From positions 1 through 5,843 of the forward strand of contig DUIL01000135.1 in the NCBI GenBank assembly GCA_013330385.1: DNA of 5,843 bases, written 5' to 3'. The translations under genes were made by a program, and so were the position numbers. The notes under the pieces are model-generated. The model searched no databases. It worked only from the letters and a program-made list of their open reading frames with translations, and was not told the origin of the DNA. The stretch is from Candidatus Thalassarchaeaceae archaeon. GTDB lineage: Archaea; Thermoplasmatota; Poseidoniia; Poseidoniales; Thalassarchaeaceae. The stretch's first letter is position 1. Every line of letters starts with the position of its first letter. Positions 1-5,442 of this stretch are shown here, piece after piece.

Positions 1-1416
1 GACATGGAATGGGGGATTGAGATTCCATTAGATGATCCTGAGTGGAATAGCAAGAGAGTATACGTATGGTTCGAAGCAGTTCAGGGTTACTACACATGTG
101 CAAGAATTTGGGCCGAACGATTTGCTGGTGATCATGATGAGGGTGATGATGCATGGGTGAATTGGTGGGTCGAGAAGGATGGCCAGAGTCTCAAACATCT
201 GTATTTCATGGGTAAAGACAACATCCCATTCCACACCATAATTTGGCCTGCGATTTTGATGGGACTAAACAAAGACCGAGATAAATCTAAGCAACTTCAT
301 CTTGAAGACAATGTTCCCGCAAATGAATTTTTGATGTTGAAAGGTGGTCAATTTAGTAAATCCAGAAAACACGGTGTATGGCTTCCATCTTTTTTAGAAA
401 GATATGATCCAGATTCTTTGCGATATCATCTGTCAATCAATATGCCTGAGACTCATGATACTGATTTTAGATGGGATGAATTTGTTGATAGAGTCAATAA
501 CGAACTTATTGGCACCTATGGTAACTATGTTCATAGAGTTATGACACTAACTCATAGACTCCCTAGTCAGGATAATAATCCATTAGATGAATTTGATTTC
601 CCATCCAATCATACTGAATTCATTGCAGGTTGTCAAGAACTTCTCAATTCAGCGATAGAATCTATGGAAAAACAGAGATTCAAAGAGGCTCTTCGGTCTA
701 TAATGGGTATCGCTCAACAAGGAAACCTTCTACTTCAGAGTGCAGCTCCCTGGAAATTCCTAAATTCTGAAGATTCACAGGAACGAAAAGATTCTCTGTC
801 ATGTTTAGCAATGGCGTGGCGCTTATGTCGTTCTCTAGCAATTGCTACAAGACCATTCATGCCTTTCCAATCTGACAAATTATGGGGAATGTTAGGCGAG
901 TCAAGCCCTCTTGATGCATTAACATGGGATGAGGCATTCACTACTGACACACCATTAGGTTGGAATTCTAACAAACCTTCTCCGTTGTTCAAAAAACTCG
1001 ATTTAGAAGAGATCCTCACCCATGAACAATCTTTGGTCCCAGATAGTAATGTCAATGAAGCAGAAACCTCTGGAGATACTGAGGCGAGTTACATTCAGTT
1101 TGAAGATTTCATGAAAGTTGAGATGAGAACGGGCAAGATTCTCACAGTTGAGGACCATCCAAATGCTGACAAATTATTCGTCATAACTATCGAAGATAGC
1201 CCCGACTCAACACGCACAGTCTGTGCTGGTTTGAAGGGTGTTTACCAACCCGATGATTTAATTGGGCTGAACGTTGTTTTTGTTGCAAATCTTGAACCTA
1301 GAAAACTTAGAGGAATAATGTCGGAAGGCATGCTTTTGGCGGCTGATGATGGTGATGGCAACGTCCGAGTCTTGACGCCAGAGGGTGAAATCAAGCCAGG
1401 TTCTCAGATACGCTAG
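1..1416 (+). CDS. metG: Methionyl-tRNA synthetase, C-terminal part (5' end outside window)
   Basis: This class Ia synthetase charges tRNA-Met with methionine in the cytoplasm. The reading frame is open from base 1, so the ATG at 4 is probably internal and the N-terminal half of the Rossmann domain, including the HIGH motif, lies upstream. Visible hallmarks are YVWFEAVQGY (about 61-90), the block GKDNIPFHTIIWPA (211-252), and the KMSKS loop written as QFSKSR (348-365), close to the KFSTSR/KFSKSR forms of archaeal and eukaryotic MetRS. Next come SLRYHLSINMPETHDTDF and the helical anticodon-binding domain with AAPWKF. After an acidic, low-conservation linker, an EMAPII/Arc1p-like OB-fold tRNA-binding domain starts near base 1087 (FEDFMKVEMRTGKI, HPNADKLFV, LEPRKLRGIMSEGMLLAA). 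In many archaea that domain is a separate small protein; here it is fused. The gene converges on tsr3 and their stops overlap. The product is certain; only the start is unknown. Confidence 0.97.
   Translation, partial: DMEWGIEIPLDDPEWNSKRVYVWFEAVQGYYTCARIWAERFAGDHDEGDDAWVNWWVEKDGQSLKHLYFMGKDNIPFHTIIWPAILMGLNKDRDKSKQLHLEDNVPANEFLMLKGGQFSKSRKHGVWLPSFLERYDPDSLRYHLSINMPETHDTDFRWDEFVDRVNNELIGTYGNYVHRVMTLTHRLPSQDNNPLDEFDFPSNHTEFIAGCQELLNSAIESMEKQRFKEALRSIMGIAQQGNLLLQSAAPWKFLNSEDSQERKDSLSCLAMAWRLCRSLAIATRPFMPFQSDKLWGMLGESSPLDALTWDEAFTTDTPLGWNSNKPSPLFKKLDLEEILTHEQSLVPDSNVNEAETSGDTEASYIQFEDFMKVEMRTGKILTVEDHPNADKLFVITIEDSPDSTRTVCAGLKGVYQPDDLIGLNVVFVANLEPRKLRGIMSEGMLLAADDGDGNVRVLTPEGEIKPGSQIR
1413..1416. 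other. Shared palindromic stop CTAG of convergent metG and tsr3
   Basis: The tetranucleotide CTAG is its own reverse complement. Bases 1414-1416 read TAG and stop metG on the plus strand; bases 1415-1413 read TAG and stop tsr3 on the minus strand. The two coding regions therefore overlap by four bases with no intergenic space. Any transcription terminator for either gene must lie inside the opposing gene, so the 3' ends of the two mRNAs should be complementary. Confidence 0.9.
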
Positions 1417-1955
1417 TTCGGCTTATCAAAAAACTCCCACTGCAATTCAGCAAGTTCTGTATTACTAACAGCTTGAGAGTAAGCTTGCAAAGGTTCGTTA
1501 TTCAGTCGAAAAAACTCATCACAGAATTTGAATGGTTTCAGAACTTGTTTTGCTTGTTCCCAACGATTGAGAAGTATTAGGGATACGGCAAACGCTTCAG
1601 CATTTGACAATCTCCCCGGTTTTCCCCATGAAACAGGATTGGCGGCCAATACTACGGGTAAAGTCCTGCCTTCTAACTTAGTTTTCCTGGATAGATAATT
1701 TACAGATTCATCTATTTGTTTCCACGAACAATCTAATCCCACTATAGCCGCCCCCCTCTCTATTTTCGCCTTATCATCTGGGCCCAATAATAGACCAGCC
1801 AGTGGATCTAGAAGAAAACCTCTCCTCGGAGATTTTCGCAAATTACTGTGTAACTCAATTAAACCGTGACGATGCATCTTTCTTGATGTGCATTTTTTCG
1901 GATCATCTTGGTCTAAATGTATGACATGTAGTGGTATGTCATCCACATCATTCAC
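1413..1955 (-). CDS. tsr3: Tsr3-type 16S rRNA aminocarboxypropyltransferase (DUF367/RLI-like N-terminal family)
   Basis: Tsr3 transfers the 3-amino-3-carboxypropyl group of S-adenosylmethionine to an N1-methylated pseudouridine of small-subunit rRNA, a late step of 40S/30S maturation (known from yeast and archaeal homologues). The 180-residue product has the family signature in order: DPKKCTSRK (18-26), a LLDPLAGLLLGPDD segment (about 48-61), GLDCSW (73-78), then RTLPVVLAANPVSWGKPGRLSNAEA (97-121), and a helical C-terminus with FKFCDEFFRLNNEPLQAYS. The usual AANPVNYG motif reads AANPVSWG here. The length is normal for an archaeal member. The start used is GTG at 1955-1953, preceded by AAGGAG two bases away; a second in-frame GTG at 1946-1944 (residue 4) is a real alternative. 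It overlaps the end of mbf1 by eight bases, so the two are almost certainly cotranscribed and translationally coupled. Confidence 0.93.
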   Translation of the reverse strand: MNDVDDIPLHVIHLDQDDPKKCTSRKMHRHGLIELHSNLRKSPRRGFLLDPLAGLLLGPDDKAKIERGAAIVGLDCSWKQIDESVNYLSRKTKLEGRTLPVVLAANPVSWGKPGRLSNAEAFAVSLILLNRWEQAKQVLKPFKFCDEFFRLNNEPLQAYSQAVSNTELAELQWEFFDKPN

Positions 1956-2439
1956 TTCTCCTTAATAGGTCATCATAGACATCGCCAATAGTCATTGAAC
2001 GGGACATAGAAGTCCCAGTTTGACGAGTATTATTAGTCTCAACATCGATGAATAACTCTACAGATAACACCTTTTCTATCTTCTTGATTAATGAATCAGT
2101 TGGTCTATTTCCATTCTCTGTTCTTTGTACAATATTGAGTCTCTCATTCATACGGCGAGCAAATTCTCTTTGGTCCCATCCTTTTTCCTTTCTAGCATTA
2201 CGAATTCTAATATGGAAGTCGGGGGATAATTCCTTTTCCTGTTTCTTCATAATGTCGCGCCCCCGGACAACACTAGATTTTGAGCCAGTCTCTCTAGGAC
2301 GATTAACAATAGGCTTTGGAGCCGGCTTTTCTAGACCAAGCCGGTCAATACAGCGCCCACAAGCGTCCACAACTGCTCCTGAGGCCTTCGTACGCAATGT
2401 CCCAACCTTGTCGGATCCACACAGTTCGCATGTTCCCAT
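1948..2439 (-). CDS. mbf1: Archaeal multiprotein bridging factor 1 (zinc ribbon plus Cro/C1 HTH)
   Basis: This is a 163-residue protein of the aMBF1 family, the archaeal homologue of the eukaryotic coactivator MBF1. Eukaryotic MBF1 binds TBP; archaeal MBF1 has been linked mainly to ribosomes and translation. From the chosen ATG (2439-2437) the protein opens with a zinc ribbon whose ligands are C4/C7 and C27/C30 (CELC and CGRC). A proline- and lysine-rich linker follows (about 37-72), then a Cro/C1-type helix-turn-helix (about 74-133: IRIRNARKEKGWDQREFARRMN, then NGNRPTDSLIKKIEKVL), and a short C-terminal tail. A longer frame exists from GTG at 2502, but its extra 21 residues look non-native: family members begin just before the first CxxC, and the ATG at 2439 lies about 29 bases downstream of a TATA-like element. 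No Shine-Dalgarno precedes it, which suits a leaderless mRNA. It is the first gene of the mbf1-tsr3 unit and divergent from pan. Confidence 0.92.
   Translation of the reverse strand: MGTCELCGSDKVGTLRTKASGAVVDACGRCIDRLGLEKPAPKPIVNRPRETGSKSSVVRGRDIMKKQEKELSPDFHIRIRNARKEKGWDQREFARRMNERLNIVQRTENGNRPTDSLIKKIEKVLSVELFIDVETNNTRQTGTSMSRSMTIGDVYDDLLRRSE
1958..1963 (-). promoter_or_regulatory. Shine-Dalgarno AAGGAG inside the mbf1 end, for tsr3
   Basis: On the minus strand AAGGAG lies within the last codons of mbf1. It ends two bases before the GTG at 1955 and eleven bases before the alternative GTG at 1946. One spacing is short and the other long, so the site supports internal reinitiation at tsr3 without deciding which GTG is used. 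Confidence 0.5.
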
Positions 2440-2464
2440 AACACAGGCGAAATGGTATCCGTCC

Positions 2465-2472
2465 ATCATATC
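2465..2472 (-). promoter_or_regulatory. Possible TATA box for mbf1
   Basis: The minus strand reads GATATGAT with the purine-rich CGAA just upstream as a possible BRE. Its centre is about 29 bases before the mbf1 ATG at 2439, the spacing expected if transcription starts at or next to the start codon. The match to the archaeal TATA consensus is only moderate. Confidence 0.35.
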
Positions 2473-2481
2473 TTCGGAGCC

Positions 2482-2492
2482 AAAGTATGAAG
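2482..2492 (+). promoter_or_regulatory. Possible TATA box for pan
   Basis: The plus strand reads AAAGTATGAAG, centred about 28 bases before the pan ATG at 2515. This mirrors the mbf1 element on the other strand and again suits a leaderless transcript. The sequence is a weak TATA match and is called mainly on position. Confidence 0.3.
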
Positions 2493-2514
2493 TCAAAGTC
2501 ACAAATCGAACATT

Positions 2515-3750
2515 ATGACTGGGGGTACTGAGGCGGATGACCTCCCGCGTTCAGATAAAATTCAGACGGGCACCGGTACCGAATTTGGATTGGATGAATT
2601 ACGCAAAAAGTATTCCGAACTTTCCGAATTATCTCAGCAATTACTGACTGAGAAATTATTTCTTGAGAACGAATGTAACCAACTAAAGAAAAGAGTATCT
2701 AGGTTAGATGATGAAATTAGAAATCTTCGAACCCCTCCATTGATTATAGGCCATATCCAAGATATTATTGGAAATGATGCCATAGTTAGAAGTTCTAACG
2801 GCACAATATTCCGTGTGTCGGTAAATTCTCGAATCGAACATGATTTATTGAAACCAGGTGCTAGAGTTTCCCTAAATCAAGACACACTATCAATTATCGA
2901 GGTTCTTTCAGATTCCTGGGATCCTCTAGTATCAACAAGTGAAGTTATTGTGAAGCCTTCGGTAACCTATGGTGAGATTGGAGGTATGGATGTTCAAATT
3001 AAACAATTAAAGCAATCCGTCGAATTACCACTAAACAACCCACACGCTTTCATAAATATGGGACTCGAACCTCCAAAAGGTGTACTACTCTCAGGTCCAC
3101 CTGGTACAGGGAAAACAATGCTTGCGAAAGCTGTTGCCAATGCTACTGATGCTACATTCCTTGGAATAGTTGGTTCCGAACTTGCACAGAAGTATATTGG
3201 CGAAGGAGGCAGACTTGTACGGGAATTATTCGATTTGGCCCGAGAAAAAGCACCATCAATAATCTTCATTGACGAGATTGACGCAATTGGAACTAAAAGA
3301 ATGGATACCTCAACTTCAGGGGATAGGGAAGTTCAACGTACACTGATGCAGTTATTAGCCGAATTAGATGGATTCGAATCTTTGGAGAATGTCAAAGTAA
3401 TTGCTGCAACAAATAGACCTGAATTATTAGATAAGGCACTTTTACGACCAGGTAGATTTGACAGAGTAATCGATGTCGGATTACCCGATCAGGCCGGTAG
3501 GAAACATATTCTTCAAATTATGACTAAAAACGTGCCAATTTCTCGTACTGCAGATCTTGAATATTTAGCAAAGAAATCTGAAGGTTTTAGCGGTGCTGAA
3601 TTGAAGGCACTTATTCTTGAATCAGGAATGCTGGCTATTGAAGAATCATCCAAAGAGATTACAGATTCTCACTTTGAATCCGGCCTCAAGAAAATACTCG
3701 ATAATCGTTCTGATCCCATATTTGGAGACCCCTCGGGTCTGTATGGTTAA
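2515..3750 (+). CDS. pan: Proteasome-activating nucleotidase PAN (Rpt-like AAA+ ATPase)
   Basis: PAN is the hexameric AAA+ unfoldase that docks on the archaeal 20S proteasome, unfolds substrates with ATP and feeds them into the core. The 411-residue product has every expected part: an N-terminal coiled coil (about 26-72), the T-P-P turn at 73-75 where the family carries its cis-proline, and an OB domain (about 76-135). The AAA+ module has Walker A GPPGTGKT (194-201), an aromatic pore loop KYIGEG (226-231), Walker B IIFIDEID (D253/E254), sensor-1 N300 and arginine-finger residues R311 and R314 in LLRPGRFDR. It ends in Leu-Tyr-Gly, an intact HbYX motif, the tail that opens the 20S gate. The ATG at 2515 lacks a Shine-Dalgarno and is probably leaderless. 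Length is typical. The gene is divergent from mbf1 and followed after 38 bases by ftcD on the same strand. VAT/Cdc48 is excluded because there is a single AAA module. Confidence 0.97.
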   Translation: MTGGTEADDLPRSDKIQTGTGTEFGLDELRKKYSELSELSQQLLTEKLFLENECNQLKKRVSRLDDEIRNLRTPPLIIGHIQDIIGNDAIVRSSNGTIFRVSVNSRIEHDLLKPGARVSLNQDTLSIIEVLSDSWDPLVSTSEVIVKPSVTYGEIGGMDVQIKQLKQSVELPLNNPHAFINMGLEPPKGVLLSGPPGTGKTMLAKAVANATDATFLGIVGSELAQKYIGEGGRLVRELFDLAREKAPSIIFIDEIDAIGTKRMDTSTSGDREVQRTLMQLLAELDGFESLENVKVIAATNRPELLDKALLRPGRFDRVIDVGLPDQAGRKHILQIMTKNVPISRTADLEYLAKKSEGFSGAELKALILESGMLAIEESSKEITDSHFESGLKKILDNRSDPIFGDPSGLYG

Positions 3751-3788
3751 GCATAAGCCTCATCAGCAGCCAATATCTCGTTGCGTCG

Positions 3789-4826
3789 ATGTCTTCTCGC
3801 TGGATTGAATGCGTCCCCAACATCAGCGAGGGACGAGACCAATCAATCATTGACGAAATTGTAAGTTTTGTTGCTACTACTCCTGGTGTTGCAATACTAG
3901 GATGCGAACCCGATCCAGATTACAATCGTACAGTCATAACTTTTGCAGGTGAATTTGAATCCGTTGCTCATGCAGCCATAAAATTGATTGAAAAATCAGC
4001 TGAACTAATTGATATGAGAAATCACGAGGGAAATCATCCACGAATTGGAGCAGTTGATGTTTGCCCCTTTGTTCCAATTAGTCCCAATACCGAAAATGAT
4101 TGTATTAAGGCATCTGAAATTGTTGTGGGACATTTTTCAAATAAAATACCTATTTTTCTTTACGGTTCTATAGCATCCGATGCATCTAGAGAATCCCTTT
4201 CAGCATTGCGTAAAGGACAATATGAATCCTTGGAAAACAGATTTGAAGGTGGAGATTGGGAGTTCGAATCAACGAGAATGCCTGATTATTGGTCTGGAAC
4301 ATGGGGTGAAGTGGAATCCCGATTTGGAGCTATGGCCATTGGCGTAAGGCCAGTACTTGTTGCTTACAATGTCAATGTCAATGAAAAAATACCTTCTGCT
4401 TCAAAGGCCGCTGGTTCCATCATTAGAACAAGTGGTAGGTTGTTGAAAAACAACCATGGTGCCAAGATTCGAATTAATGGTATGCTAACTAGTGTACAGG
4501 GTATGGGAGTTCCTTTACCAGCGCATGGGATTTGCCAAGTTTCTATGAATTTACAGAACTATGAGGAGACGCCAATGCATGTTGCATATGAATTAATCAA
4601 ATCTATTTGCAGTGATCACGATGTATCAGTTATTGGAAGTGAATTGGTTGGATTAGTACCCTTAGATGCTATCCTTGAAGCAGGCAGATGGTATAGTGAT
4701 GGTGAAGCATCTGATGATTTGTTAATTCAGTCAGCAGTTTCAGGTTTGGGGCTGAATAGCCTAGAAGATTTCATTCCTGAGGATAGAATTATTGAATGGG
4801 CTATTGCTAATAGGTTAGGTGATTGA
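3789..4826 (+). CDS. ftcD: Glutamate formimidoyltransferase
   Basis: The enzyme transfers the formimino group of N-formimino-L-glutamate to tetrahydrofolate, giving glutamate and 5-formimino-THF, the last step of histidine degradation by this route. The 345-residue protein aligns by eye along its whole length with the formiminotransferase half of mammalian FTCD: start block IECVPNISEGRD (6-17), NRTVITF (46-52), IDMRNHEGNHPRIGAVDVCPF (74-94) with H83 matching catalytic His82 of mammalian FTCD, RFGAMAIGVRP, NVNVNEK, and VIGSELVGLVPL (281-292). It ends LEDFIPEDRIIEWAIANRLGD. The ATG at 3789 fits the family N-terminus; no Shine-Dalgarno precedes it. The 38-base gap after pan shows no convincing TATA box, so cotranscription with pan is possible. 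The stop TGA is followed directly, in the same frame, by the fchA start codon. Use of this enzyme implies tetrahydrofolate rather than only methanopterin as a C1 carrier. Confidence 0.96.
   Translation: MSSRWIECVPNISEGRDQSIIDEIVSFVATTPGVAILGCEPDPDYNRTVITFAGEFESVAHAAIKLIEKSAELIDMRNHEGNHPRIGAVDVCPFVPISPNTENDCIKASEIVVGHFSNKIPIFLYGSIASDASRESLSALRKGQYESLENRFEGGDWEFESTRMPDYWSGTWGEVESRFGAMAIGVRPVLVAYNVNVNEKIPSASKAAGSIIRTSGRLLKNNHGAKIRINGMLTSVQGMGVPLPAHGICQVSMNLQNYEETPMHVAYELIKSICSDHDVSVIGSELVGLVPLDAILEAGRWYSDGEASDDLLIQSAVSGLGLNSLEDFIPEDRIIEWAIANRLGD
4817..4823 (+). promoter_or_regulatory. Shine-Dalgarno AGGTGAT before the TTG start of fchA
   Basis: AGGTGAT matches the 3' end of archaeal 16S rRNA (complement of AUCACCU) and ends three bases before TTG 4827, with the ftcD stop TGA filling the gap. 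It supports a real initiation site at this non-ATG codon and reinitiation by ribosomes finishing ftcD. Confidence 0.6.
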
Positions 4827-5438
4827 TTGAATAGTGGCTATCGAGAAGTCTTAGAGGACATTTCTTCCGATAAAGCAACACCAGGTGGTGGAGCTGTTTC
4901 GGCTATGGTAATAGCTCACGGCATTGCTCTTGCAAGAATGGTTGCCAAGTTAACAATAAATCGTGAGAAATGGAAGTCGGGTCATAACTCAGCTGCTCAA
5001 TTTCTTATTGATTCTGAAGATTGGATTGATTATTCACTTAGGCTTTCTGAAAGCGATTGTTATGCTTTCGAATCAGTAATGCAAGCATATCGTATGCCTA
5101 AAGGAAATGATGAGGAAAAAGAATTGCGAAGTCGAGCAATAAATATTGCCAATTTAGCAGCGACTGAGTCGCCATTAGAAATAATGGAATTCGGGCTTAA
5201 TGTCCTTGAGTCAATTAAGTCTATGTCTAGTACTTGTAATTCTAACGCAATTACTGATTTAGGTTCTGCAATTCACATAATTCACTCAGCATTAGAATGT
5301 GCATCCCTTAATGTTCAAGTCAATATTACTTCCGAATCTGAGAATTCATTTGAATTTAGTAAAAGGGTTGAGGAAATCCTTACCTCGTCTCACGCAATTA
5401 AATCAGATGTTTCCAATATTGTTGAGGCAAGGATGTGA
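4827..5438 (+). CDS. fchA: Formimidoyl-THF cyclodeaminase (methenyl-THF cyclohydrolase-like)
   Basis: The enzyme converts 5-formimino-THF to 5,10-methenyl-THF and ammonia, consuming the product of FtcD. The 203-residue, mostly helical protein matches the cyclodeaminase half of mammalian FTCD and stand-alone FchA in length and motifs: TPGGGAVSAMVIAHGIALARMV (18-39), the acidic LSESDCYAF (73-81; D77 aligns by eye with the DADAEAF block of mammalian FTCD), AYRMPKGNDEEKELR (87-101), then a helix pair ending near SALECASLNVQVNI. The start is TTG 4827, immediately after the ftcD stop, backed by AGGTGAT three bases upstream; residues from here reach the PGGG motif at the normal distance. Because it is in frame with ftcD, a missing or read-through TGA would give one FTCD-like polypeptide of about 549 residues. 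The family also includes bacterial serine-cycle or purine-fermenting cyclohydrolases; the context favours cyclodeaminase. Confidence 0.93.
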   Translation: MNSGYREVLEDISSDKATPGGGAVSAMVIAHGIALARMVAKLTINREKWKSGHNSAAQFLIDSEDWIDYSLRLSESDCYAFESVMQAYRMPKGNDEEKELRSRAINIANLAATESPLEIMEFGLNVLESIKSMSSTCNSNAITDLGSAIHIIHSALECASLNVQVNITSESENSFEFSKRVEEILTSSHAIKSDVSNIVEARM

Positions 5439-5439
5439 T
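5435..5439 (+). promoter_or_regulatory. Short Shine-Dalgarno GTGAT before the GTG start of hutU
   Basis: GTGAT overlaps the fchA stop and ends three bases before GTG 5443, the same geometry as at the ftcD/fchA junction. This favours GTG 5443 over the adjacent in-frame TTG at 5440, which would leave no spacer. Confidence 0.4.
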
Positions 5440-5442
5440 TTG

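Larger units (their letters stand above)
2440..2514. promoter_or_regulatory. Divergent mbf1/pan promoter region
   Basis: This is the only space between the divergent start codons of mbf1 (2439) and pan (2515), so both promoters should sit here, or partly in the opposing leader. Neither gene has a Shine-Dalgarno in it, which points to leaderless transcripts. Two TATA-like elements, one per strand, are listed separately. The region is GC-mixed and has no obvious operator palindrome. Confidence 0.6.

Noticed and set aside
120..155. GATGAT-rich stretch in metG as a repeat
   Set aside because: It encodes an acidic Asp/Glu-rich loop in frame and shows no regular repeat unit.
735..1055. Minus-strand open frame inside metG
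   Set aside because: It is a shadow of a well-conserved synthetase coding region, with no motif of its own.
2440..2502. GTG-started 21-residue N-terminal extension of mbf1
   Set aside because: Family members start just before the first CxxC pair, and the extension would cover the only promoter space for mbf1.
2048..2518. Open plus-strand frame of 156 codons opposite mbf1
   Set aside because: It is antisense to a gene with clear zinc-ribbon and HTH motifs; its translation is serine/phenylalanine-rich with no recognisable domain.
2994..3269. Minus-strand open frame inside pan
   Set aside because: It is antisense to the Walker A/B region and is explained by codon structure of pan.
3751..3788. 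Promoter or terminator between pan and ftcD
   Set aside because: The 38 bases contain no T-run, hairpin or TATA element at the right distance; GCATAAGC at 3751-3758 is about 34 bases from the ATG and too weak to call.
3617..3808. Small plus-strand frame across the pan/ftcD junction
   Set aside because: It overlaps the conserved C-terminus of pan and the start of ftcD in another frame; no start signal or recognisable product.
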